A stretch of 64,000 nt of DNA from an uncultured Clostridia bacterium (GTDB lineage Bacteria > Bacillota > Clostridia > Christensenellales > Aristaeellaceae): contig CALCQO010000024.1 of assembly GCA_937894675.1 (NCBI GenBank), forward strand, positions 1-64,000, given 5' to 3'. The notes below the pieces were generated by a model that did no database searches, was not told the origin of the DNA, and worked only from the letters and a program-made list of their open reading frames with translations. How positions within the stretch are numbered: the first letter of the stretch is position 1; each line of letters starts with the position of its first letter. Below are positions 42,242-50,312 of the stretch, piece after piece. The position numbers and the translations under genes are program-made.

Positions 42242-42349
42242 CGTCTTTCCTGTAATCGGTTTTCATTTTAGCATAGCCACAGGGGGGAAACAAGCGCAGG
42301 GGCGAGGAATACGCGGCAGATGAGAATCGTGGAAAATGAAAGCAAACCC

Positions 42350-42378
42350 TTGCGTTGGGAATGGATTAGCAGTATAAT
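42350..42378 (+). promoter_or_regulatory. promoter of the fic gene
   Basis: TTGCGT (42350-42355) and TATAAT (42373-42378) are 17 bp apart. The -10 box lies inside the repeat array described next. Confidence 0.72.
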
Positions 42379-42447
42379 GGCAATAAATTAGCTGATAATT
42401 AGCAGAAGAATGGCAGATGTTTGGCGATTGATTGGCAGGAGGATGGC
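42360..42447 (+). repeat. eight 11-bp-phased imperfect direct repeats across the fic promoter and leader
   Basis: The hexamer (A/T)TT(A/G)GC or a close variant ends at 42370, 42381, 42392, 42403, 42414, 42425, 42436 and 42447, exactly 11 bp apart. The units in order are ATTAGC, AATGGC, ATTAGC, ATTAGC, AATGGC, TTTGGC, ATTGGC and GATGGC. The array covers the -10 box, the transcript start and the ribosome binding site and stops at the base before the ATG. An 11-bp step puts every unit on nearly the same face of DNA, as in binding sites for cooperative regulators. Confidence 0.8.
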
Positions 42448-43620
42448 ATGGAAAAGCTGATAGAGAGTTTCATTTCCCGGTATTTGCCCAGGGAGGACGT
42501 GGTGCACCGTCTGCCGCTAAGCGTGCCCATCGCGGCCTTCTGGCCTAAGCTCGCGGCAGCCAGAAGGGAGCGGGCGGTAGAACTGCCCCTGCAGGAGCAA
42601 AACGGAAACAACTTCTGGTTTGTGCTCAGCCCTTCCATCGAGCGGCAGGTGGACACAATCAGCGCCGCGGCCCGGCGGGAGTGGCTGCTTTCCCCTTTTC
42701 TCAGCGAGCAGTTAATGGAGAATGCCGTCATTGATGAAGCGGTGTATTCCAGCATGATTGAAGGCGCCTTTACTTCCCGCCAGCAGGCGGAAAAGCTGCT
42801 GCGGGGCAGCAATGCGCCTGCCAACAAATCGGAGCAGATGGTAAAAAACAACTACGACGCCCTTACCTGGGTGCTGAGCCACCTGGAGGAAGAAATCACG
42901 GCGGATACGCTGATTCAAATCGCCGCGATCCTGACAAAGGACGCGTCGGACGCGCCGGTCACGGGCTTTCGCGAAGGCCCGGTGTATGTTGTGGGCAGGG
43001 AGGGGCTGATTTATACCCCGCCGGAAAGCGCCGCTGTGCCCGGGATGGTGGACAGCCTGCTGGCCTTCATTAGGCAAAGCAGCCTGCATCCGGTGCTGAA
43101 GGCTTCCATTGTCCACTTCTACTTTGTATATGCTCATCCCTTTGAGGATGGCAACGGGCGCACCGCCCGGGCGCTGAGCCTGATGCTGCTGCTGCAGGAA
43201 GGATTTGATGTTTTCCGCACCTTTTCAATCTCCGGCATCGTTGCCAAGGAGCGCGGCCGGTACTACAAGGCCATCCGCGATGTGGAAGAAGGGGAGGGGG
43301 ATATGACCTACTTTATCGACCGCTACAGCGACATGCTGTCCCGCGCCGTGCAGGGGATGGAGCACCAGGTTCGCTACCACCTGATGGCGCAGCAGCGCGT
43401 GGAAGAACTGGACAAGTTGGGCGTGCTCAACGAGCGGCAGCTGAAAGGCGCCCAGTGGCTCCTGGGGCAGGAGAAGGGGCAGATTACCGTGGACGCCTGG
43501 AAGAAGAAGTACCGCACCGCCACGGAAACTGCCCGGCAGGATTTGCTGCTGTTGACAGAAGCAGGGCTTTTATCCCGGCGCATGGAAGGGCGCAGGGCAA
43601 TATTTGACATCCTTCGTTAA
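42448..43620 (+). CDS. Fic-domain protein (adenylyltransferase family) with C-terminal winged helix
   Basis: The 390-residue protein has the complete Fic motif HPFEDGNGRTAR (residues 230-241) and, in the N-terminal part, an inhibitory helix motif SSMIEG (101-106), matching the (S/T)-x3-E-(G/N) pattern of class II Fic proteins. The last 60 residues look like a winged helix (LNERQLKGAQWLL...TATETARQDLLLLTEAGLLSRR), so it may bind DNA. The family transfers AMP or other phosphate-containing groups to proteins. CAGGAGG precedes the ATG. The repeat array directly upstream could be its own binding site. Confidence 0.92.
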   Translation: MEKLIESFISRYLPREDVVHRLPLSVPIAAFWPKLAAARRERAVELPLQEQNGNNFWFVLSPSIERQVDTISAAARREWLLSPFLSEQLMENAVIDEAVYSSMIEGAFTSRQQAEKLLRGSNAPANKSEQMVKNNYDALTWVLSHLEEEITADTLIQIAAILTKDASDAPVTGFREGPVYVVGREGLIYTPPESAAVPGMVDSLLAFIRQSSLHPVLKASIVHFYFVYAHPFEDGNGRTARALSLMLLLQEGFDVFRTFSISGIVAKERGRYYKAIRDVEEGEGDMTYFIDRYSDMLSRAVQGMEHQVRYHLMAQQRVEELDKLGVLNERQLKGAQWLLGQEKGQITVDAWKKKYRTATETARQDLLLLTEAGLLSRRMEGRRAIFDILR

Positions 43621-43629
43621 AGGAAGAAG

Positions 43630-43668
43630 TTTACCTGATTTTTACAAAAACACCCTCCGATTTTTACA
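43630..43668 (+). promoter_or_regulatory. Pho box upstream of pstS
   Basis: TTTACC (43630), TTTACA (43641) and TTTACA (43663) are phased at 11 and 22 bp, matching the TT(A/T/C)ACA-N5 direct repeats bound by PhoP/PhoB. A possible -10 (TATGCT, 43678-43683) begins 9 bp after the last repeat. Confidence 0.72.
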
Positions 43669-43714
43669 TCGCAAAGGTATGCTGAGCATGTATTAATCAA
43701 GGAGGATTTTAGGA

Positions 43715-44590
43715 ATGAAGAAATTGTTTGTACTGGCTGTCGCCGCGGTGATGATGCTCACCGGCGCCGCCGCCCTGGCCGAGTTTAACCCGTCTAACGA
43801 CATTGCCGTCGTATCCCGTGAAGAAGGCAGCGGCACCCGCGGCGCCTTCATCGAGCTTACCGGCATCCTGACCAAGGACGCCGAGGGCAAGGAAATGGAC
43901 AACACCACCCTGGAAGCCGACTTTGTCAACGGCACGTCCCTGGTGATGACCACCGTCGGCCAGAACGAGTACGCCATCGGCTACGCTTCCCTGGCATCTG
44001 TCGAAGGCAATGACACCGTGAAGGCCCTGAAAGTGGGCGGCGTGGTTCCTTCCACCGAAGACATCTTAAACGGCTCCTACGCCGTGGCCCGCCCCTTCAA
44101 CGTGGTCACCAAGGGTGAACTGACGGACGAAGTGGCCAAGGATTTCATGGCGTATATCCTCAGCAAGGAAGGCCAGGAAGTGGTTTCCGCCAACGGCCTG
44201 GTGCCCGTTTCCAACGACACCACCCCCAGCTACGAAGCCAAGAACCTGTCTGGCAAAATCACAGTGGGCGGCTCCACCTCCGTGGCGCCTGTCATGGAAA
44301 AGCTGATTGAAGCCTACAAAGCCCTTAATGCCAATGTGGAAATCGACCTGCAGTCCACCGGCTCCAGCGCCGGCGTCACCAACGCCCTTAACGGCACCTA
44401 CACCATCGGCATGGCCTCCCGCGCTTTGAAGGATTCCGAAATCGCGGACGGCGCCGCGGGCACCGTGCTGGCCATGGACGGCATCGCGATTATCGTGAAC
44501 CCCGCCAACCCCATCGAAGACATCGAACTGGAGCAGGTTCGCCAGATCTTCGTTGGCGAAGTGACCAGCTGGGACGCGCTGAGCAAGTAA
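43715..44590 (+). CDS. pstS: phosphate-binding protein PstS, halves in swapped order
   Basis: The 291-residue protein has a signal peptide (MKKLFVLAVAAVMMLTGAAALA) and no lipobox Cys. The order of the two halves is unusual. Residues 28-168 (VVSREEGSGTRGAF...AIGYASL...SYAVARPFNVVTKG...GLVPVS) correspond to the second half of ordinary PstS. Residues 180-291 (GKITVGGSTSVAPVMEKLIEAYK...STGSSAGVTNALNG...MASRALKDSE...IFVGEVTSWDAL) correspond to its first half. Both phosphate loops (SGTR; GGSTS and STGSSAG) are intact, so binding should be kept. First gene of the pst operon. Confidence 0.92.
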   Translation: MKKLFVLAVAAVMMLTGAAALAEFNPSNDIAVVSREEGSGTRGAFIELTGILTKDAEGKEMDNTTLEADFVNGTSLVMTTVGQNEYAIGYASLASVEGNDTVKALKVGGVVPSTEDILNGSYAVARPFNVVTKGELTDEVAKDFMAYILSKEGQEVVSANGLVPVSNDTTPSYEAKNLSGKITVGGSTSVAPVMEKLIEAYKALNANVEIDLQSTGSSAGVTNALNGTYTIGMASRALKDSEIADGAAGTVLAMDGIAIIVNPANPIEDIELEQVRQIFVGEVTSWDALSK

Positions 44591-44596
44591 TCAGAT

Positions 44597-45460
44597 ATGC
44601 AGCATCGGAAAAATCTTTCCGAAGGACTCATGCGGGGGCTGTTCCTGGCCTCCGCATGCGTCTGCATTTTGGCGGTCGGCGTCATCTGCGCGTTTTTGTT
44701 TGCCAACGGCCTGCCCTTCTTTACGAAGTACAGCGCCTGGGACTTTCTGACCGGCACCACCTGGCGGCCGCTGCAGGAAGTATTCGGCATCCTGCCCATG
44801 ATCGTCGGCTCCTTCTATGTAACCATCGGGGCGCTGCTGCTCGGCGCACCCATCGGCGTTTTCACCGCCATCCTCATGGCGCGCTTCGCGTCCAAGCGCA
44901 TTGTCAAAATCATGAAGCCCTGCGTGGCGCTGCTGGCGGGCATCCCCTCGGTAGTGTACGGCTTTTTCGGCCTGATGCTGCTGGTGCCCACCTTCCGGCA
45001 GACCTTTGGCGGCAACGGCAAGAGCGCCCTGGTCGCCAGCACCCTGCTGGCCATCATGATTCTGCCCACCATCATCCAGACGGCGGAGGCGGCCATCAAC
45101 GCGGTGCCCAACTCCTACTACGAGGGCAGCCTGGCGCTGGGCGCCTCCCATGAAAGCAGCGTGTTCCGCGCCGTAGTGCCCGCCGCCCGCCCCGGCATTG
45201 TGTCGGGCATCGTGCTGGCTATCGGCCGCGCCATTGGCGAAACCACCGCCATCATCATGGTGGCGGGCAACAACCCCCGCATGCCCCAGGGTTTGCTCAA
45301 GGGCCTTCGCACCATGACGGTGAACGTGCTGATGGAAATGGGCTACGCTGCCGACCTGCATGCCGAGGCGCTGATCGCTACCGGCGTGGTGCTGTTCATC
45401 ATCATCATGGCCATCAACTTTCTCTTCTCCTTTGTCAACAGAAGGAGGGTGCTGCAATGA
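44597..45460 (+). CDS. pstC: phosphate ABC transporter permease PstC
   Basis: The 287-residue protein has six membrane segments and PstC signatures: ILPMIVGSFYVTIGALLLGAPIGVFTAI, GIPSVVYGFFGL, and the coupling loop EGSLALGASHESSVFRAVVPAARPGI. It follows pstS by 6 bp and overlaps pstA by 4 nt. With PstA it forms the phosphate channel. Confidence 0.96.
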   Translation: MQHRKNLSEGLMRGLFLASACVCILAVGVICAFLFANGLPFFTKYSAWDFLTGTTWRPLQEVFGILPMIVGSFYVTIGALLLGAPIGVFTAILMARFASKRIVKIMKPCVALLAGIPSVVYGFFGLMLLVPTFRQTFGGNGKSALVASTLLAIMILPTIIQTAEAAINAVPNSYYEGSLALGASHESSVFRAVVPAARPGIVSGIVLAIGRAIGETTAIIMVAGNNPRMPQGLLKGLRTMTVNVLMEMGYAADLHAEALIATGVVLFIIIMAINFLFSFVNRRRVLQ

Positions 45461-46308
45461 CAAACTCCCTGCAAAAAGGCCAGGGAGGCAGGTACCTTGG
45501 CTCCCGCATCCTCAAAGCCCTGTGCTATCTGGCGGGGCTGATTACCATGGGCAGCCTGGCGCTGATTGTGGTGTACATCTGCGTCAAGGGCATCCCCTAC
45601 CTAACCCCCGAATTGTTCGCCCTTGAGTACAACAGCGACAATGTGTCCATGTTCCACGCCATCGTCAACACCCTGTCCATGACGGCGCTGGCGCTGCTGT
45701 TCTCCGTGCCTGTGGGGGTGGGCGGGGGCATCTATCTGGCGGAATACGCTAAGCCCGGCAGCAAGCTGGTTAAGCTGGTGCGGGTCACGGCGGAAACCCT
45801 GTCGGGCATCCCCTCTATTATCTACGGCCTCTTTGGCATGATGGCCTTCGTGACGGCTATGCGCCTTGGCAACTCCCTGATTTCCGGGGCGCTGACCCTG
45901 GCCATCATGACGCTGCCCCTCATCCTCCGCCAGACGGAGGAAAGCCTGCTGTCCGTGCCCATGAGCTACCGGGAAGGCAGCTACGGCCTGGGGGCGGGCA
46001 AGCTGCGCACCACGGTGCGCATCGTGCTGCCGGTAGCCACCCCGGGCATTCTGGCGGCGGTGCTGCTGTCCATCGGGCGCATCGCGGGGGAAACGGCGGC
46101 GCTGATTTTTACCTCGGGCACCGTGGCGCGCATCGCCGACAACCTGGGCGCCTCGGGGCGCACCCTGGCGGTGCACCTGTATGTATTGCAGCAGGAGGGC
46201 CTGCATGTCAACCAGGCCTTCGCCGTGGCGGTGGTGCTGCTGGTGGTGGTCATCATCATGAACGCCGTGTCCAGCGCCGTCGCCCGAAAACTAACCAGAA
46301 AAGGGTAA
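45457..46308 (+). CDS. pstA: phosphate ABC transporter permease PstA
   Basis: The 283-residue protein shows six membrane segments, SVPVGVGGGIYLAEYAKPGSKLVKLVR, the TLSGIPSIIYGLFGMMAFV stretch typical of PstA, and the coupling loop EGSYGLGAGKLRTTVRIVLPVATPGI. It overlaps pstC by 4 nt (ATGA) and is followed by pstB after 4 bp. Confidence 0.96.
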   Translation: MTNSLQKGQGGRYLGSRILKALCYLAGLITMGSLALIVVYICVKGIPYLTPELFALEYNSDNVSMFHAIVNTLSMTALALLFSVPVGVGGGIYLAEYAKPGSKLVKLVRVTAETLSGIPSIIYGLFGMMAFVTAMRLGNSLISGALTLAIMTLPLILRQTEESLLSVPMSYREGSYGLGAGKLRTTVRIVLPVATPGILAAVLLSIGRIAGETAALIFTSGTVARIADNLGASGRTLAVHLYVLQQEGLHVNQAFAVAVVLLVVVIIMNAVSSAVARKLTRKG

Positions 46309-46312
46309 AGGA

Positions 46313-47119
46313 ATGAGCATACTCGAACAAAAAGGCCATGTAACGGCGGAAACCTTCCATACCGAGGACATCAAGTTTGATATCCAGAACATGGATTTGT
46401 ACTACACCGCCTTTCACGCGCTGAAAAACATCAACATGGAAATCCCCAGGGGGCATGTCACCGCCCTGATCGGGCCTTCGGGCTGCGGCAAGTCCACCCT
46501 GCTCAAGTCCCTCAACCGGATGAACGATTTGATTCCCGGCTGCCGCATCACCGGCAGCATCCGCCTGGAGGGGCAGGATATCTACGCTTCCTCCACCGAT
46601 GTCAACCTGCTGCGCAAGCGGGTGGGCATGGTGTTCCAGAAGCCCAACCCCTTCCCCATGTCCATCTATGACAACATCGCCTACGGCCCCCGCACCCACG
46701 GCGTGCGCAGCCGGGCGAAACTTGATGAGATTGTGGAAAAATCCCTCCGGGGCGCCGCCCTGTTTGATGAGGTGAAGGACGATTTGAAGAAGAGCGCCAT
46801 GGCCATCTCCGGCGGCCAGCAGCAGCGCCTGTGCATCGCCCGGTGCCTGGCCATCGACCCGGATGTCATCCTGATGGACGAGCCCACCAGCGCCCTGGAC
46901 CCCATCTCCACCTCAAGGATAGAAGACCTTGTTCTGGAAATGAAAAAAGACTATACTATTATTATTGTTACGCATAATATGCAGCAGGCGGCCCGCATCA
47001 GCGACATCACGGCGTTTTTCCTGCTAGGCGAGATGATCGAGATGTCCCCCACGGAGCGGCTCTTCAGCACACCCCAGGACAAGAGGACAGAAAACTACAT
47101 CACAGGGAGGTTCGGCTAA
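46313..47119 (+). CDS. pstB: phosphate ABC transporter ATPase PstB
   Basis: The 268-residue ATPase has Walker A GPSGCGKST, the PstB-specific GMVFQKPNPFPMSIYDNIAYGPR stretch, signature ISGGQQQRLCIARCLA, Walker B VILMDEPTSALDP and the switch His in VTHNMQQAARISD. An N-terminal extension of about 20 residues precedes the usual start. It overlaps phoU by one base. Confidence 0.97.
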   Translation: MSILEQKGHVTAETFHTEDIKFDIQNMDLYYTAFHALKNINMEIPRGHVTALIGPSGCGKSTLLKSLNRMNDLIPGCRITGSIRLEGQDIYASSTDVNLLRKRVGMVFQKPNPFPMSIYDNIAYGPRTHGVRSRAKLDEIVEKSLRGAALFDEVKDDLKKSAMAISGGQQQRLCIARCLAIDPDVILMDEPTSALDPISTSRIEDLVLEMKKDYTIIIVTHNMQQAARISDITAFFLLGEMIEMSPTERLFSTPQDKRTENYITGRFG

Positions 47120-47772
47120 TGCGCACCCGTTTTGATGAACAGCTCAATGTGCTCAACCGGGAGATGATCCAGATGGGCAGCATGATCGAGCAGGCGATAG
47201 AGCAGGTTTGCGAGGTGCTCAAGACCCACGACCTGGAAGCGGCCCGTCTTTTGGTCGCCAGGGACAATGAGATCGACCGCAAGGAGCGGGACATCGAGGC
47301 CCTGTGCCTGCGCCTGATTTTAATGCAGCAGCCTGTGGCTAGGGATCTGCGGCTGATTTCCTCGGCGCTGAAAATGATTACCGACATGGAACGCATTGGC
47401 GATCAGGCCAGCGACATCGCCGAAATCATCACCATGCCCGTGGACGGGGAGGTGCTGGAAAAGCCCGAGCACCTGCAGGCCATGGGCGAGGAAGCCACCC
47501 GCATGGTGCACAAGGCGGTGGACGCCTATGTGGCCCGGGATGTGGAACTGGCCCGGGAAGTGATGAACGATGACGACATCGTGGACGACCTGTTCGTGCG
47601 CACCAAGGTAGAGCTTTTCGATTTAATGAAGAAACGCGGCGAGCACGGCATGCAGCTGCTGGATACCCTGATGATTGCCAAATACTTCGAGCGCATCGCC
47701 GACCACGCCGTCAACATCGCCGAATGGGTGGAATACGCGGTGACCGCCCGCTACAAAGGAGAGACGCTGTGA
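47119..47772 (+). CDS. phoU: phosphate transport regulator PhoU
   Basis: The 217-residue all-helical protein has two PhoU repeats, each with the E/D-rich metal-binding pattern (LISSALKMITDMERIGDQASDIAEI; MIAKYFERIADHAVNIAEWV). It signals the state of PstB to PhoR, keeping the Pho regulon off when phosphate is plentiful. Overlaps pstB by 1 nt and phoP by 4 nt (GTGA). Confidence 0.96.
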   Translation: MRTRFDEQLNVLNREMIQMGSMIEQAIEQVCEVLKTHDLEAARLLVARDNEIDRKERDIEALCLRLILMQQPVARDLRLISSALKMITDMERIGDQASDIAEIITMPVDGEVLEKPEHLQAMGEEATRMVHKAVDAYVARDVELAREVMNDDDIVDDLFVRTKVELFDLMKKRGEHGMQLLDTLMIAKYFERIADHAVNIAEWVEYAVTARYKGETL

Positions 47773-48461
47773 TCATCTACTCGGTGGAGGATGACCAGAG
47801 CATCCGCGAATTGGTTATCTACGCCCTCAAACAATCGGGCTACGAGGCGGAGGGCTTTGCCGAGGGCGGCGCCTTCCGCAAGGCCATGCAGGAAAGGGTG
47901 CCCGACCTGGTGCTGCTGGACCAGATGCTGCCCGGGGTGGACGGGGAAACCCTGCTGCTGGAAATGCGGGGCAACCCCGCGACAAGGCAGGTGCCTGTCA
48001 TCATGCTCACCGCCAAGGGGGAGGAGATGGACAAGGTGCGGGCGCTGGACCACGGCGCCGACGATTACCTGGTCAAGCCCTTCGGGGTGATGGAGCTCAT
48101 CAGCCGCATCAAGGCGGTGATGCGCCGCGCCGAGCCTGCCGAGAAACCCCGCCAGCTGGCCTACGGCCAGGTGGAGATGGATCTGGACCGGCACACCGTA
48201 TCGGCGGGGGGCGCCCCCGTAACGCTGACCAATAAGGAGTTTGAGCTGCTGCGCTGCCTGATGCAGAGCCCGGAGATTGTTTTTTCCCGGGAAAAGCTGC
48301 TGGATGTGGTGTGGGATGTGGCATACTACGGCGATACCCGCACGGTGGATGCCCATGTGCGCTCCCTCCGGCAAAAACTGGGGGAGCATGCCGTGCTGAT
48401 TGAAACGGTGCGCGGGGTGGGCTACCGCCTGGGCGGACAGAAGGCGGACAAAGCCAAATGA
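47769..48461 (+). CDS. phoP: PhoP/PhoB-type response regulator
   Basis: The 230-residue protein starts at the GTG at 47769. The receiver domain has the phospho-acceptor Asp51 (VLLDQMLPG), acidic pair EDD at the N-terminus, and LVKPF; the C-terminal OmpR-type winged helix holds LTNKEFELLRCLMQSPEIVFSREKLLD and TRTVDAHVRSLRQKLG. It lies between phoU and the histidine-kinase gene, overlapping both by 4 nt, and is the expected activator at the Pho box before pstS. Confidence 0.95.
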   Translation: MIIYSVEDDQSIRELVIYALKQSGYEAEGFAEGGAFRKAMQERVPDLVLLDQMLPGVDGETLLLEMRGNPATRQVPVIMLTAKGEEMDKVRALDHGADDYLVKPFGVMELISRIKAVMRRAEPAEKPRQLAYGQVEMDLDRHTVSAGGAPVTLTNKEFELLRCLMQSPEIVFSREKLLDVVWDVAYYGDTRTVDAHVRSLRQKLGEHAVLIETVRGVGYRLGGQKADKAK

Positions 48462-50140
48462 AAAGACGGATTTTTTGGGGCACCGCGGGGCTTGCCCTGC
48501 TGCTGTCCCTGCTGATAGTCATCTTCATCAGCGCGGCCACCGGCCGGCAGATGCGCAGCCAATTGGCGCAAAACCTGCTGGGCAGCGCGGAAAAGCTGGC
48601 GGCCGCCATGGATAAGGGAGAAGCGGAAGCAGTGGTGCGCTCCGCTTACCTGGACGCCCGAACCACCTGGGTGTCCCCCGAGGGGGTGGTGCTTTATGAC
48701 AGCACCGGCGATACCCAGGCCATGGACAACCACATCGACCGCGCGGAAATCACCGACGCACTGCAAAAGGGCAAGGGCACGGCGGTGCGCCATTCGGACA
48801 CCCTGCGCCTGGACATGGTGTACGCGGCGGTGCGCCTTGATGACGGCAGCATCCTGCGCCTGGCGGCGCCCGAGCGCAACGCCCAGAAGCTGGCGGACAA
48901 CCTGCGCCTGCAGCTGCTGCTGGGGCTGCTTCTGGTGGCGCTGGCGGCGTTCTTCCTTTCCGGGCATTTCACCCGGCTGCTGGTGCGCCCCATCAATAAA
49001 ATCGACATGCAAAACCCGGTGGACACCTGTCCTTACGAGGAATTGCTGCCCCTGGCGCGGCGCATCTCCGGCCAGCAGAGCGAGCTGAACGCCCAGGTAG
49101 CACTGCTCAAAGCCCACCAGCAAGAGACGGAAACCATCATCAACGCCATGAGCGAGGGCTTTGTCATCCTGGACATGCAGCTGAACATCCTGTCCATCAA
49201 CCGCAGCGCTTGCCGCCTGTTTGGCACCACCGCTCAGGAAGCCCTGGGCAAGCCCCTGCCCGCCATCAACCGGCAGAAGGAAATCATGCAGCTGGTGCTG
49301 GATCTGGACAAGCGCCGGGAAGGCGACGCCCAGTTTACCCTGGGCAGCCGCACCTACCTGATGACCGCCAACGTGGTAGATGACAGGGAGCGGGGTATCG
49401 TGCTGCTGGTGAGCGACATCACCGACAAGGTGGAGGGGGAGAACATGCGCAAGCGCTTCTCCGCCAATGTGTCCCACGAACTGCGCACGCCGCTGACCAC
49501 CATCTGCGGCTATGCCGAGATGCTGGACTCGGGCATGGTAAAGCCCGAGGACCAGGCGGACTTTGTCCACCGCATCAACCGGGAAAGCAAGCGCATGCTG
49601 ACCCTGGTGGAGGACATCCTGAAATTGAGCCGCATGGACGAAGGCTTTGCCGGCGGCCATCGGGAGCCCGTCAGCCTGCTGTACCTGGCGAAAACCACGG
49701 CGGAAGCCCTGGAAAGCGCCGCCCGCGCCAAGGAAGTCACCATCGAGGTTACGGGGGAGGACACCAAGGTGACGGGGGATACCACCCTGCTGTCCGAGCT
49801 TGTGTTCAACCTGATGGACAACGCCGTCAAGTACAATAAAAACGGCGGCAGCGTGACGGTGCGGGTACATCGGGGTGAAGGAGAAACGGTGCTGACCGTC
49901 AGCGACACAGGCATCGGCATCGAGGACAGGCACCAGGACAAAATCTTCGAGCGTTTCTACCGCACCGACAAGAGCCGCTCCAAGGATACCGGCGGCACCG
50001 GCCTTGGCCTATCCATCGTCAAGCACGCGGCGGAATACCACCACGCCCGCCTGCAGGTGCAAAGCAAGCCCGGCGAAGGCACCGCCATGTCCGTCATCTT
50101 CCCCGACGATGCCTTCCGTATAACAACGCTGAAGGGGTAG
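48458..50140 (+). CDS. phoR: PhoR-type sensor histidine kinase
   Basis: The 560-residue protein has two membrane segments (about 7-27 and 150-168) framing an outside domain, a HAMP-like linker, a PAS domain (MSEGFVILDMQLNILSINRSA, about 232-330), HisKA with phospho-acceptor His340 (VSHELRTPLTT) and a HATPase domain (NLMDNAVKYN, DTGIGIE, GTGLGLSIVKHA). It should phosphorylate the regulator encoded directly upstream under low phosphate. A strong terminator ends the operon. Confidence 0.95.
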   Translation: MKRRIFWGTAGLALLLSLLIVIFISAATGRQMRSQLAQNLLGSAEKLAAAMDKGEAEAVVRSAYLDARTTWVSPEGVVLYDSTGDTQAMDNHIDRAEITDALQKGKGTAVRHSDTLRLDMVYAAVRLDDGSILRLAAPERNAQKLADNLRLQLLLGLLLVALAAFFLSGHFTRLLVRPINKIDMQNPVDTCPYEELLPLARRISGQQSELNAQVALLKAHQQETETIINAMSEGFVILDMQLNILSINRSACRLFGTTAQEALGKPLPAINRQKEIMQLVLDLDKRREGDAQFTLGSRTYLMTANVVDDRERGIVLLVSDITDKVEGENMRKRFSANVSHELRTPLTTICGYAEMLDSGMVKPEDQADFVHRINRESKRMLTLVEDILKLSRMDEGFAGGHREPVSLLYLAKTTAEALESAARAKEVTIEVTGEDTKVTGDTTLLSELVFNLMDNAVKYNKNGGSVTVRVHRGEGETVLTVSDTGIGIEDRHQDKIFERFYRTDKSRSKDTGGTGLGLSIVKHAAEYHHARLQVQSKPGEGTAMSVIFPDDAFRITTLKG

Positions 50141-50159
50141 GGTACATAAACCATCAAAG

Positions 50160-50191
50160 GCACACGCCGTTTTCGGGGCGTGTGCTTTTTT
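50160..50191 (+). terminator. intrinsic terminator of the pst-pho operon
   Basis: 9-bp stem GCACACGCC / GGCGTGTGC with an 8-nt loop, followed by TTTTTT. Confidence 0.9.
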
Positions 50192-50204
50192 ATTCCTTAA
50201 TAAA

Positions 50205-50232
50205 AATTGTTGACAATTAATTGTTGACAATT
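50205..50232 (+). promoter_or_regulatory. tandem GntR-type operators overlapping a -35 box
   Basis: AATTGTTGACAATT occurs twice, back to back (50205-50218 and 50219-50232), without mismatch. Each copy is a near-palindrome ATTGT-TG-ACAAT, close to known operators of FadR-subfamily regulators. The second copy supplies TTGACA (50224-50229), 17 bp before TACACT (50247-50252), so binding would block the promoter. Confidence 0.78.
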
Positions 50233-50312
50233 ATTGAAGGTTACTATACACTGTGTTTGGAAGATAATCGATAATAGCCGCACATACAATCATATAGAAA
50301 GGTTGAACGCTG

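Noticed and set aside
42360..42447. CRISPR array or tandem minisatellite reading of the fic upstream repeats
   Set aside because: Units are 11 bp with only about six conserved positions and no unique spacers, so neither CRISPR nor a perfect minisatellite fits; phased binding sites fit better.
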